Positions 19,687 through 28,761 of a DNA stretch of 64,000 nt are shown here, piece after piece; within the stretch, counting starts at the first letter, position 1; each line of letters opens with the position of its first letter. The position numbers and the translations under genes are program-made. The DNA is from Leptospira kemamanensis (GTDB taxonomy: Bacteria > Spirochaetota > Leptospiria > Leptospirales > Leptospiraceae), in contig NZ_RQGG01000013.1 in NCBI RefSeq assembly GCF_004769665.1, forward strand, positions 186,001 through 250,000, given 5' to 3'. The notes under the pieces are model-generated. The model worked only from the letters and a program-made list of their open reading frames with translations, had not been told where the DNA came from and made no database searches.

Positions 19687-21492
19687 GTGAACGAACGCCA
19701 AAAATTCACCCGCAATTTTTCCATCATCGCCCATGTCGACCATGGAAAGTCCACTCTGGCGGATCGTTTGCTTGAGATTGGTCTTGTAACGGACCAACGT
19801 ACGAAAAAAGACCAAATCCTCGATTCCATGGACATCGAGAGGGAACGTGGGATCACGATCAAAGCAAACAATGCTTCCTTCGATTACCACGCCAAAGACG
19901 GAAATATTTATCACCTGAATTTAATTGATACTCCGGGCCACGTAGATTTTACGTACGAAGTGTCTCGTTCTCTCGCCGCCTGTGAAGGGGTCCTTCTCAT
20001 TGTGGATGCAAGCCAAGGGGTAGAAGCTCAAACTCTTGCGAACCTATACCTCGCGATGGACTTAGACCTTCGCATCATCCCCGTCATCAATAAAATAGAT
20101 CTTCCTTCTGCAGACATTGATAAATGTAAACTCATGATCGAAGAGTCTCTCGGTTTAAACCCAGAAGAAGCAATTCCTATCTCCGCAAAAACAGGTCTCA
20201 ATGTACAAGAAGTACTCGAAGCCATTTGTTACCTTCTGCCACCGCCGGCTGGGGATGTGGATGCTCCACTCAAAGCTCTTATTTACGATTCCTTTTTTGA
20301 TACCTATATGGGTGTTGTCGCAAAAGTTCGATTATACGACGGAAAACTCCGCAAAGGGGAAATGATCCACATGATGAACATTGGCCGTCAATTTACGGTC
20401 ACAGAAGTGGGGATCAATAGGCTTTCCATGGTGGCTTGCGAAGAACTCCAAGCGGGAGACGTAGGGTATGTTGTCGCTGGGATGAAAAAGATGGGTGACG
20501 CCAAAACGGGAGATACCATCACTCATGCTAATCGCCAAACAGAGGAAGACGTAAAAGGATTTAAGGACGCAAAACCCATGGTATTTGCGGGACTGTTTCC
20601 GATCAACGGGGAAGATTTTGACGCCCTTGTGGATGCCATCGAAAAACTAAAGTTAAACGACTCTGCTCTCACCTTTGAAAGAGAAAATTCAGCGGCCCTA
20701 GGATTTGGATTTCGTGTAGGGTATCTTGGACTCCTTCATATGGAGATCGTTCAAGAACGTTTGGAAAGGGAATTTAACCTTGCCCTCATCACAACGGCAC
20801 CATCAGTAAAATTTCGCATAACCACAACCAAAGACGATGTAATCGAAGTGGATAACCCAAGTAAATGGCCAGACCCCATTCTCATTGGAAAATCAGAAGA
20901 ACCCTTTGTCAAAGCAACCATCATTGCCCCTGAATCCTACGTGGGAAATATCATGTCTCTCGTGATTGAAAAACGTGGGATCCATATGGATACCGTGTAT
21001 TTATCCAAAGACAAATTGCAACTCACCTACGAACTTCCTTTGGCAGAACTGATCTTTGAATTTTATGACAAACTTAAGTCCTATACCAAAGGATATGCTT
21101 CCTTAGATTATGAAGAAGTGGGTTACCGGGATTCGAAACTCGTTCGGATGGATATCCTTGTGAATGGGGAACCAGTGGATGCACTTTCTTCCATTGTCCA
21201 TAAAACAAAAGCGGAAGAAAGGGGAAGGGTCATCATTGAAAAACTAAAAGACCTCATCCCAAGACACCAATTTATGATTCCACTCCAAGCTGCCATCGGT
21301 TCCAAAGTGGTAGCTCGGGAAAGTATTTCAGCACTACGCAAAAACGTAACCGCAAAATGTTACGGTGGTGATATCTCTCGTAAGAAAAAACTCCTCGAAA
21401 AACAAAAAGAAGGAAAAAAGAGAATGAAACAAATCGGAAACGTGGAAATCCCACAAGAAGCCTTTTTGTCCATTCTCAAAACGGGAGATTAA
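19687..21492 (+). CDS. lepA: Elongation factor 4 (LepA), ribosome back-translocase GTPase
   Basis: 601 residues from a GTG start. GTPase motifs are in order: G1 [19 protein letters not shown]2/switch I around [15 protein letters not shown]3 [17 protein letters not shown]4 [13 protein letters not shown]. The LepA-specific C-terminal domain is present ([54 protein letters not shown]). LepA acts on stalled or mistranslocated ribosomes. The 122-bp gap to the divergent eno holds both promoters. A weak hairpin (21504-21528) follows. Confidence 0.98.
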   Translation: MNERQKFTRNFSIIAHVDHGKSTLADRLLEIGLVTDQRTKKDQILDSMDIERERGITIKANNASFDYHAKDGNIYHLNLIDTPGHVDFTYEVSRSLAACEGVLLIVDASQGVEAQTLANLYLAMDLDLRIIPVINKIDLPSADIDKCKLMIEESLGLNPEEAIPISAKTGLNVQEVLEAICYLLPPPAGDVDAPLKALIYDSFFDTYMGVVAKVRLYDGKLRKGEMIHMMNIGRQFTVTEVGINRLSMVACEELQAGDVGYVVAGMKKMGDAKTGDTITHANRQTEEDVKGFKDAKPMVFAGLFPINGEDFDALVDAIEKLKLNDSALTFERENSAALGFGFRVGYLGLLHMEIVQERLEREFNLALITTAPSVKFRITTTKDDVIEVDNPSKWPDPILIGKSEEPFVKATIIAPESYVGNIMSLVIEKRGIHMDTVYLSKDKLQLTYELPLAELIFEFYDKLKSYTKGYASLDYEEVGYRDSKLVRMDILVNGEPVDALSSIVHKTKAEERGRVIIEKLKDLIPRHQFMIPLQAAIGSKVVARESISALRKNVTAKCYGGDISRKKKLLEKQKEGKKRMKQIGNVEIPQEAFLSILKTGD

Positions 21493-21503
21493 TCTTTCTT
21501 CAG

Positions 21504-21532
21504 TTTGCCTATGGTCTCTCTAGGCAAATGTT
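21504..21532 (+). terminator. Weak stem-loop after lepA
   Basis: TTTGCCTA (21504-21511) and TAGGCAAA (21521-21528) form an 8-bp stem with a 9-nt loop, 12 bp past the lepA stop, followed by TGTTTGGG rather than a clean T-run. It may be a poor terminator or an RNA-stability element. Confidence 0.35.
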
Positions 21533-21616
21533 TGGGATTTTATTTCTACCAATTCGAAATGACCTCAATACAATCCCTCCTTCCCATTCGCCTAACGAAG
21601 TTCTAGTGGAATACAG

Positions 21617-22675
21617 ATGGAAGCAAAATCTAGTCATCAACCAAAATTTCCAGATCGTTTTCCAGAACTTCCTCTTCGGTTGGCAAACCTTCCAGAATTT
21701 CCCAATTTTTTTATGATCCGTGACGACTTGCTTCCCTTGGGATTCGGAACCAAATGGCGTAAGGCTTTCGGGATTCAGGAAAATGCAAAAGAGAAAGCGG
21801 TAAAAGAGATCCTTCTTTGGGGGGCCGTACATGGGAATTACTTGGCAAGTTTTTCCACGATCTTTCGTTCCCTTGGATTTTTTGTGACAACCATTGGATA
21901 CTCCAAAGATCCACACTTAAAGACTTATAATGAACGTTTGGTGCAATCTCATTCACACTCCTTTCATTGTTATGCGAATCGTAAACTTGCCCTCGAGGCT
22001 TTTGTGCAAATGAGTTCCCGATTTGCAGGACTTGTATTACCCGAATTTGGTGTGCACCCAAACCAAATTCTCGGTCTGAAACAATTATGGTCAAACCTGG
22101 AGACTAAAATCCAATCACTACTGAAAGATTCGGAATACAAAACATCTCCAAATGAACCACAGGCCATCCTAGTTTTGGAAATCGGTTCCGGAGTGAGTTT
22201 TCTTTCTGCGTATGATTACTTTCGAAACTCTCAGGTCCGTGTCCAAGGAGTGATGATCGGAGAAAAAAAAGACTCTTGGCTCTCTAGAACCAAGAAATTA
22301 CAAATGAAACTAGGTTTGCAACCTGTTCCCATCCCAGAAGAGAATGTAATGGAAGTGGAAGGGAAATTGCCTTCTTCTTACTTAACGATTGGGGAAACTG
22401 AGAGAAACCAAAAAGAGAATCCGTATCAGGAAGCTCAGAAAGGGATGGGTTTTGGAAAAGGGCAAAACCATTACAAGGATTGGATCTTTGAGTTTTATCA
22501 GAAGAACGAGATAATACTCGAATCCATGTATAGTGCCAAAACTCTTTTCCATTTTCTCAAAATACAAAACGAAAGAATGGTATATGATTCAGGAATTCCC
22601 ATTTTTTACCTCCACCAAGGCGGACAAATCCAACATTTGGACTTGGTGTTTCCAAAGACGAGGGTTTTGCCCTGA
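21617..22675 (+). CDS. Diverged PLP-fold protein related to ACC deaminase / D-cysteine desulfhydrase
   Basis: 352 residues. Three segments match this beta-family PLP group: IRDDLLPLGFGTKWRKAFG (family: R-DDL...GNKWRK, with the PLP lysine), LLWGAVHGNYLASFSTIFRSLG (family: GG-QSNH-RA), and ILESMYSAKTLFHF...IFYLHQGGQ near the end (family: LDPVYTGKA...LF-HTGG). The lysine is kept, but the Ser-Asn-His segment reads Gly-Asn-Tyr and the phosphate-cup glycines are altered, so substrate and even catalysis are uncertain. The stop overlaps the glycosyltransferase start by 1 bp (TGATG). Confidence 0.68.
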   Translation: MEAKSSHQPKFPDRFPELPLRLANLPEFPNFFMIRDDLLPLGFGTKWRKAFGIQENAKEKAVKEILLWGAVHGNYLASFSTIFRSLGFFVTTIGYSKDPHLKTYNERLVQSHSHSFHCYANRKLALEAFVQMSSRFAGLVLPEFGVHPNQILGLKQLWSNLETKIQSLLKDSEYKTSPNEPQAILVLEIGSGVSFLSAYDYFRNSQVRVQGVMIGEKKDSWLSRTKKLQMKLGLQPVPIPEENVMEVEGKLPSSYLTIGETERNQKENPYQEAQKGMGFGKGQNHYKDWIFEFYQKNEIILESMYSAKTLFHFLKIQNERMVYDSGIPIFYLHQGGQIQHLDLVFPKTRVLP

Positions 22676-23658
22676 TGACCCCAAACCTTCCCCTTGTTTC
22701 CATCCTCATTCCGACGCATAACAGACGTCACTTGATTGAACGTGCAATACTATCCGTTCTTCAGCAAAACTATCCGCATTGGGAACTTCATATCATCGAT
22801 GATGGTTCCACAGATGATACTTGGTCGTATCTTTTGTCTTATCTTCCTAGTTGGAAACGACAAATCCAATCCTTTGGCAGATATGAAAAATCAATCCAAC
22901 TCCACCAAACAGAACATAGGGGAGTGAGTGCGACTCGAAATTTTGGAATTGAGAAGTCTAGGGGAGAGTGGATCGCTTTACTCGATTCCGATGATGAATG
23001 GTATCCAGAAAAACTAAAACGGCAGATCCAATTTCACAAAGACCATCCTGAATTTTTATTCTCCCAAACGAAAGAAGTTTGGAACAAAAAAGGAAATCTT
23101 CAGGAGCCAAAAGGAAAATACCAAAAACTTTCAGGTCGATTTTTAAAAGAATCTCTCTCAATCTGTATGGTCACTTGTTCCAGTTTTATGGCACATAAAC
23201 AAACCTGGGAGTCGATTGGATTTTTTCGGGAAGAAATGAGAACTTGTGAAGACTATGATTTATGGAATCGTATCCTACTCAGAGGATACTCCATTGGATT
23301 ACTAGACGAAAACCTCTTAGTCCGTTACGGGGGACATGATGACCAGTTGTCAAACCAGTTCCAAGCCATCGAACGATTTCGACTGTATTCCTTACTGTCT
23401 ACTGCAAACGAATTGAATTGGAATTCGGGAAAATTGAAAGAATGGAATCCAGAAAACCAGGAAGAAAACAAAGAAGACCGAAACCCCAAACTTCTATTGC
23501 GTGATGCCATTTTGAATCGATTGGACACCTTAATCCAAGGACGAGAGAAACGTGGGAAAGAAGTTCAATTTTTATACCACTACCGATCTCTCTTTTTGGA
23601 AAACAAACCCATTCACCAAAAGGAATTGTTGACTTTGTTAGATGACCGTTTATTCTAA
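22675..23658 (+). CDS. Family 2 glycosyltransferase
   Basis: A 327-residue GT-A fold enzyme. Visible motifs are VSILIPTHNRRHLIERAILS at the N-terminus, IIDDGSTDDTW (nucleotide-sugar binding), GVSATRNFGIEKSRGEWIAL, the metal-binding DSDDEWYPEKL, and ED in MRTCEDYDLWNRI as the likely catalytic acid. There is no membrane segment, so it probably works at the cytoplasmic face on a lipid- or polysaccharide-linked acceptor. Donor and acceptor are unknown. It is coupled to the upstream PLP-fold gene. Confidence 0.92.
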   Translation: MTPNLPLVSILIPTHNRRHLIERAILSVLQQNYPHWELHIIDDGSTDDTWSYLLSYLPSWKRQIQSFGRYEKSIQLHQTEHRGVSATRNFGIEKSRGEWIALLDSDDEWYPEKLKRQIQFHKDHPEFLFSQTKEVWNKKGNLQEPKGKYQKLSGRFLKESLSICMVTCSSFMAHKQTWESIGFFREEMRTCEDYDLWNRILLRGYSIGLLDENLLVRYGGHDDQLSNQFQAIERFRLYSLLSTANELNWNSGKLKEWNPENQEENKEDRNPKLLLRDAILNRLDTLIQGREKRGKEVQFLYHYRSLFLENKPIHQKELLTLLDDRLF

Positions 23659-23680
23659 TGGAACCATTTTTTGAGGTTCT

Positions 23681-24511
23681 ATGAAACGTATTTTGCCTGT
23701 TTTTCTCTCTTTGTGTTTTATATTCTTTTCCCTGCCTCTCACTTCGGACGAAAACCAAGGGCATGACATTCGATTTCGTGTCTCCGTCAATAATGTTCCT
23801 CATCCCACCCAAACCAATCCTTATTACCTCAGCCATATTTTGGAGGTAAGAATCTTTCGGCATCTAAACCTCGATTTTTCTCCGAGTGAAATGGAAGCGA
23901 TTGTGGACTTTATGATCACCCATGCCTCCAAAGAACACCCAAACCAAATTTATTTGCCAGGGTTTGAGAAAGAGGAAGAACTCATCATTGGATTTCGTTA
24001 TATAGAAAAAGAAGGGGATTTACTCTTTCTTGTGGTCACTAATTTTAATGTAGAAAAAAACAAAATTGATACGAGTGATTTACAAAAACAGTTAGCGACC
24101 ATCTGCCAAGTAAAGGCAAATCGATTTGTTTATTTTGAAGATTTGTATTCAGACAAAAGAGCAAACGAATACAAAGAAGAAGGAAAACTATTAAGTTTAG
24201 CAAATTTATATTTGATGGACGAAGACCCAAATAACGATGAATTGGTGGCACCACTTCTCGAGACCATTTTAAAGGATGAAAATCGCCATCCCTTGGAAAA
24301 GTTTTATGCAATTCTCACAAAAGGCCAATTGGCATTAATCCAAAAAAACTTCCCTGTAGCAGAAGAAATCAAATCCAAATCTTCCACTTTTCTATCCCAA
24401 TTGAAAGGGGAAGAGAAACAAAGAGCCGAATTTGTATTCAGATTGTTTTTAAAGGAAATGGAAACAATGAAAGCCTTTCAGAAAACAAATAACAAACTCT
24501 TTCAGATTTAG
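23681..24511 (+). CDS. Exported protein of unknown function
   Basis: 276 residues with a clear signal peptide (MKRILPVFLSLCFIFFSLPL, cleavage near LTSDEN). The N-terminal half is beta-rich and the C-terminal half is helical with TPR-like helices (HPLEKFYAILTKGQLALIQK). No lipobox and no recognised family. It lies 22 bp after the glycosyltransferase and ends just before the strong terminator at 24516. Confidence 0.7.
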   Translation: MKRILPVFLSLCFIFFSLPLTSDENQGHDIRFRVSVNNVPHPTQTNPYYLSHILEVRIFRHLNLDFSPSEMEAIVDFMITHASKEHPNQIYLPGFEKEEELIIGFRYIEKEGDLLFLVVTNFNVEKNKIDTSDLQKQLATICQVKANRFVYFEDLYSDKRANEYKEEGKLLSLANLYLMDEDPNNDELVAPLLETILKDENRHPLEKFYAILTKGQLALIQKNFPVAEEIKSKSSTFLSQLKGEEKQRAEFVFRLFLKEMETMKAFQKTNNKLFQI

Positions 24512-24515
24512 GCAT

Positions 24516-24546
24516 AAAAAAACCCGGACAAAATCCGGGTTTTTCC
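24516..24546. terminator. Bidirectional rho-independent terminator
   Basis: AACCCGGA (24521-24528) and TCCGGGTT (24534-24541) form an 8-bp G/C-rich stem with a CAAAA loop, flanked by A7 on the left and T5 on the right. It ends the plus-strand lepA-side genes and the minus-strand sdhCAB operon, which converge here. Confidence 0.9.
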
Positions 24547-24572
24547 AATTAACAAAGGAAACAGCAAGAGTT

Positions 24573-25313
24573 TTAGCTCGAAATGTATTCCTTATTGAGA
24601 CGAGTGATGAAATTGACCGAAATTTCTTTTGGACAAGCAGCTTCACATTCGTATTGGTTTGTACAATTTCCAAATCCTTCTTTGTCCATTGCCTTCACCA
24701 TTTTACGAACTCGTTCTTTTTTCTCCACCACACCTTGTGGTAAAAGAGCCAAGTGAGAAACCTTTGCCGAAACAAATAACATAGCCGATGCATTTTTACA
24801 GGCAGCAACACAGGCCCCACAACCAATACAAGTTGCCGCGTCCATCGCAAGATCCGCATCTACTTTTGGAATCGGAAGTGCGTTTCCGTCTGGAGCTCCC
24901 CCTGTGTTTACATTCACATAACCACCCGCTTGGATGATGCGGTCAAATGCCGATCTGTCTACCACGAGGTCTTTTGTGACAGGGAAGGCTTTGGCACGCC
25001 AAGGTTCGATGACAACAGTATCACCATCTTTGAACTTACGCATATGCAATTGGCAAGTAGTGGTTCCTTTTTCTGGACCATGAGGAACACCGTTGATCAC
25101 CATCGAACAAGACCCACAAATTCCTTCGCGGCAGTCGTGGTCGAAAGCAATGGGATCATCTCCCTTTTTGATGAGGTCGTCGTTCACAACATCAAGCATT
25201 TCCAAAAAGGACATATGTTCGTTTACATTGTTTGCTTCGTAACTGACCATACGACCTTTATCGTTTTTGTCTTTTTGTCTCCAAACTTTAAGGTGTAACT
25301 TCATTGAATCCAT
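24573..25313 (-). CDS. sdhB: Succinate dehydrogenase / fumarate reductase iron-sulfur subunit
   Basis: About 246 residues from ATG 25313, which overlaps the sdhA stop as TAATG and has AAGGAG 9 nt before it; a longer frame to 25406 lies inside sdhA. The plant-type [2Fe-2S] ligands are in [16 protein letters not shown] with a later TTTCQLH. The [4Fe-4S] ligands are [13 protein letters not shown], and the C-terminal [15 protein letters not shown] supplies the remaining cluster cysteines. The subunit passes electrons between the flavin of SdhA and quinone in the membrane. Confidence 0.95.
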   Translation of the reverse strand: MDSMKLHLKVWRQKDKNDKGRMVSYEANNVNEHMSFLEMLDVVNDDLIKKGDDPIAFDHDCREGICGSCSMVINGVPHGPEKGTTTCQLHMRKFKDGDTVVIEPWRAKAFPVTKDLVVDRSAFDRIIQAGGYVNVNTGGAPDGNALPIPKVDADLAMDAATCIGCGACVAACKNASAMLFVSAKVSHLALLPQGVVEKKERVRKMVKAMDKEGFGNCTNQYECEAACPKEISVNFITRLNKEYISS

Positions 25314-27238
25314 TATTTGTAGCTCCTTACGGCTAAGTGGATGTTTTCGTATTCGAGTTTTTCTCGGTGTTCTACTGGAGTTTTTCCTTCTCCTTGGTAT
25401 TCCCAAGCGGATACGTGGCAGAATTTATCATCGTTACGTTTTGCTTCGCCATCTTCTGTTTGGTGTTCTTCGCGGAAGTGACCCCCACAAGATTCTTCTC
25501 TTGTCAGTGCATCGAGACACATTAGTTCACCAAATTCTAAGAAGTCAGCAACACGACCTGCTTTTTCTAGTTCTTGGTTGAGTTCCGAACCAGACCCTGC
25601 TACTTTTACATTTTTCCAGAATTCTTCACGGAGTTCAGGGATTTTTTTCAAAGCATCTTTAAGGCCTTTTTCGTTTCTTGCCATACCACATTGGTCCCAC
25701 ATGATTTTTCCAAGAGCTCTGTGGAAATCATCAGGTGTTTTTTTCCCGTTGATGGAGAGGAATTTGTTGGTCATCTCACGTACACGTGCTTCAGCTTCTT
25801 TGAATTCAGGGCGGTCTGTGGAAATGTTTTTAGCACCTTCTTTGGCAAAATAATCACCAATGGTGTAAGGGATCACAAAGTATCCATCTGCAAGACCTTG
25901 CATCAGAGCCGATGCACCTAAACGGTTGGCACCATGGTCAGAGAAGTTTGCTTCCCCAAGGACATGAAGACCAGGAATATTGGACATGAGGTTATAATCT
26001 ACCCAAAGACCACCCATAGTATAGTGAACCGCAGGGTAAATTCGCATTGGCACTTTGTATGGGTTCTCTCCCGTGATGCGCTCATACATTTGGAAGAGGT
26101 TGTCGTAACGGTCAGCAACGACGTTTTCACCCAATCGTTTGATGGAATCAGAAAAATCCAAATACACACCAAGGCGTTTGTCCCCAACTTTTGGGCCTAC
26201 ACCGAGACCATTGTCACAGGCTTCTTTTGCAGAACGAGATGAGATATCACGAGGTGCTAAGTTCCCGTATGAAGGATATTTTCTTTCTAAGTAATAATCT
26301 CTTTCTTCCTCTGGGATTTCGTGAGGAAGGCGAAGGTCATCTTTTTTCTTAGGAACCCAAACACGTCCGTCATTTCGGAGTGATTCCGACATGAGAGTGA
26401 GTTTTGATTGGTAGTCTCCCGATTGTGGGATACAAGTAGGGTGGATTTGAGTGTAACAAGGGTTTGCAAATGCTGCCCCTTTTTTGTAAGCACGGTAAGT
26501 TGCTGTTACATTGGATCCTTTTGCATTGGTAGAAAGGTAAAATACGTTTCCGTATCCACCAGAAGCCAAAATCACGGCATCCCCTGCATGAGAAGAAATC
26601 TCACCTGTTACTAAGTCACGAACAACAATTCCTTTCGCATGGCCATCCACTAACACGAGTTCCAACATCTCTGTTCTTGGATACATTTTCACTGCACCAC
26701 GAGAGATTTGTTTTTCTAGAGCAGAGTAGGCACCAAGGAGTAATTGTTGACCTGTTTGGCCTTTTGCATAAAACGTACGAGAAACTTGCGCCCCACCAAA
26801 CGAACGGTTGGCGAGTGTTCCACCATATTCACGAGCAAACGGAACACCTTGAGCCACACATTGGTCAATGATGTTTGTAGATACTTGTGCCAAACGATAT
26901 ACGTTTGCTTCTCTTGCACGGAAGTCCCCACCTTTTACAGTGTCGTAAAACAATCTGTAAACAGAGTCACCGTCGTTTTGGTAGTTCTTTGCCGCATTGA
27001 TTCCACCTTGTGCCGCGATCGAGTGAGCTCTTCTTGGGCTATCTTGGAAACAAAATACAGATACTTGGTAACCAAGTTCGGAAAGAGTTGCTGCAGCGGA
27101 AGCACCAGCAAGACCAGTTCCTACGATGATCACTTTGTACTTACGTTTGTTAGCTGGATTGACTAATTTGATGTCTTGTTTGTGTTTGTCCCATTTTTGT
27201 TCTAATGGGCCTGATGGTATCTTTGAATCTAATTTCAT
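25313..27238 (-). CDS. sdhA: Succinate dehydrogenase / fumarate reductase flavoprotein subunit
   Basis: 641 residues. The FAD-binding start is [35 protein letters not shown] carries the His that binds FAD covalently in this family. [10 protein letters not shown] and the later [16 protein letters not shown] carry active-site residues, and [20 protein letters not shown] is the conserved C-terminal FAD loop. It oxidises succinate to fumarate or the reverse. The length and the pairing with a single cytochrome b subunit resemble the B-type enzymes of Bacteroidetes and related groups. The direction in vivo cannot be told; an aerobic oxidiser fits a Leptospira-like host. Confidence 0.97.
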   Translation of the reverse strand: MKLDSKIPSGPLEQKWDKHKQDIKLVNPANKRKYKVIIVGTGLAGASAAATLSELGYQVSVFCFQDSPRRAHSIAAQGGINAAKNYQNDGDSVYRLFYDTVKGGDFRAREANVYRLAQVSTNIIDQCVAQGVPFAREYGGTLANRSFGGAQVSRTFYAKGQTGQQLLLGAYSALEKQISRGAVKMYPRTEMLELVLVDGHAKGIVVRDLVTGEISSHAGDAVILASGGYGNVFYLSTNAKGSNVTATYRAYKKGAAFANPCYTQIHPTCIPQSGDYQSKLTLMSESLRNDGRVWVPKKKDDLRLPHEIPEEERDYYLERKYPSYGNLAPRDISSRSAKEACDNGLGVGPKVGDKRLGVYLDFSDSIKRLGENVVADRYDNLFQMYERITGENPYKVPMRIYPAVHYTMGGLWVDYNLMSNIPGLHVLGEANFSDHGANRLGASALMQGLADGYFVIPYTIGDYFAKEGAKNISTDRPEFKEAEARVREMTNKFLSINGKKTPDDFHRALGKIMWDQCGMARNEKGLKDALKKIPELREEFWKNVKVAGSGSELNQELEKAGRVADFLEFGELMCLDALTREESCGGHFREEHQTEDGEAKRNDDKFCHVSAWEYQGEGKTPVEHREKLEYENIHLAVRSYK

Positions 27239-27256
27239 ATTCTCTCCTGAATCCCC

Positions 27257-27946
27257 TTAGCGAACATACCCGAGTAAAATCGAGAGTGGCATGGAACAAT
27301 TTCCAACAAAAACGAGGAGTCCTAGTCCTGTGGAAATTTTTTGAATTGCGGGATTGTGTTTTGGGGCAAGGATTCCAAGTGTTTGTAACATCGAACCCAA
27401 AGCATGGGAAAAGTGTAAGGCCAAAAATACCATAAACACAATATAACTGATTGCTATCGTTGGGTCTTGGAATCCGAGGATGACCATAGCATACACATCA
27501 TGCACTACATCACCATTCTTCAGAATGTATTCGTGAGTGTAGTGGTCAGGGTTTGTATACCCTAAAGTGAAATGTGCTAAATGGTAAACAAGAAACGTTA
27601 AAAGTAATAACCCACTATAAGCCATCGTGCGAGATGCAAACGATGCTTGAATGGTTGTATTCTTTGCATAAGAGACGGGTCTAGCAGAGCTGTTTTCTAG
27701 TTTTAGGAGGATGGCAGTGCAAACGTGTCCGAAAAAAGCCACGATGAGTCCAATCCGCGCTACCCAAAGAAGGGGTCCTAAATCTTTAAGAAACTTTGCA
27801 TAGGTGTTTAATTTTTCTGGTCCTTGGAAAACTTGAAGGTTTCCGACCATGTGAAGGATCACGAATCCAAACCAGATAAATCCGGTAATGGCCATTATGA
27901 TCTTCTTTCCAATTGAGGATCGAAAGAAGTCTAGACTCAACGTCAT
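27257..27946 (-). CDS. sdhC: Succinate dehydrogenase cytochrome b subunit
   Basis: A 229-residue membrane protein with five hydrophobic helices. Well-placed histidines for two hemes lie in VILHMVGNLQVFQGPEKLN, LLTFLVYHLAHFTLGYT and VFLALHFSHALGSM, matching the single-subunit di-heme cytochrome b558 type. It anchors SdhAB and exchanges electrons with quinone. First gene of the sdhCAB operon; sdhA follows 18 bp downstream. Confidence 0.92.
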   Translation of the reverse strand: MTLSLDFFRSSIGKKIIMAITGFIWFGFVILHMVGNLQVFQGPEKLNTYAKFLKDLGPLLWVARIGLIVAFFGHVCTAILLKLENSSARPVSYAKNTTIQASFASRTMAYSGLLLLTFLVYHLAHFTLGYTNPDHYTHEYILKNGDVVHDVYAMVILGFQDPTIAISYIVFMVFLALHFSHALGSMLQTLGILAPKHNPAIQKISTGLGLLVFVGNCSMPLSILLGYVR

Positions 27947-28141
27947 TGAAGAGCTCCTGTTAGAGTATAGGTGTAAATTTTTCTATTACGTCCAGATTTA
28001 GACAGATTCCACTTTCCGTAAATTCATAAATCTTAAGAGGATCAAAATGAGATTTTGAGTTTGTTTCTCAATAAGTATTAGAGCAATTTGGGGGTAAAAA
28101 GGGATTGAGTCCATTCCTGGAAAGGAAATCATTACTTCAGT

Positions 28142-28657
28142 TTGCAGATCATACCAAGGAAGAGAATCTTTCCACCTCTCATACCCACAATTTTCTTCTG
28201 TTTCCATTTTGTATGGATCTGTTTGTTCCTCTTATCTTGTGGCAGTTCCCGTCCGAAAACAAATGTTGAGGAAAGAAAGGACTATTTACGTGGCGTTGGA
28301 TTGCCCATTCTTGTGTCCATCCAACCAAGGCATAACAGGGACAAAAAAGAGTTACAACTCTTCATCAAAACAGAAAACCTAACAAAGATTCCCATTTCGA
28401 AATTCCAAATTTTATTTTTTGCCAGTGACGGGAATCGTCAAATTTTGATTCCAGAAGAAAGTAAAACTCCAGAACTGATTTGTTCCATTCGAAAAAAAAT
28501 CCAACCCCATTCGATTCACAAATGTTTGGTTGGCCCATTTGCTTATAGTCAATTATGGAATTCCATTCATGTGCAATCCATTTCCTTTACCACAGAAGAT
28601 GAAGTGCGTCATGTCATTGATGAAGATGATTTGAACGATGTCATTCTCTGGTTGTGA
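28142..28657 (+). CDS. Putative lipoprotein, function unknown
   Basis: Up to 171 residues. A long N-terminal hydrophobic stretch (TIFFCFHFVWICLFLLSC) ends in a lipobox LLSC followed by GSS, a typical lipoprotein signal. The mature part has beta-strand character and no recognised domain. No ATG lies in the signal, so the TTG at 28142 is the most likely start, without a well-placed ribosome-binding site. The 195-bp region upstream separates it from sdhC, and both promoters must lie there. Confidence 0.55.
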   Translation: MQIIPRKRIFPPLIPTIFFCFHFVWICLFLLSCGSSRPKTNVEERKDYLRGVGLPILVSIQPRHNRDKKELQLFIKTENLTKIPISKFQILFFASDGNRQILIPEESKTPELICSIRKKIQPHSIHKCLVGPFAYSQLWNSIHVQSISFTTEDEVRHVIDEDDLNDVILWL

Positions 28658-28720
28658 ATCCATTTTTTATTTTTTCCGTACAAAATGATACATTTCAAAA
28701 GACATACTCTTTCATTCGTG

Positions 28721-28749
28721 TTGACAGCTAGTTCCACCTCCATTATTTT
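28721..28749 (+). promoter_or_regulatory. Probable sigma-70-type promoter of the SulP-carbonic anhydrase gene
   Basis: A perfect -35 TTGACA (28721-28726), 17-bp spacer and TATTTT as -10 (28744-28749) lie 12 bp before the ATG at 28762, so the leader is very short. No terminator is visible between this and the upstream gene. Confidence 0.6.
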
Positions 28750-28761
28750 TTCCTGACTTAT

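Noticed and set aside
25314..25406. Longer SdhB start at 25406
   Set aside because: It lies inside sdhA and is rich in Arg/Lys unlike SdhB; the ATG at 25313 has a good ribosome-binding site.
27998..28207. 69-codon minus-strand frame at the start of the lipoprotein gene
   Set aside because: Antisense to a clear lipoprotein signal and without a family match.
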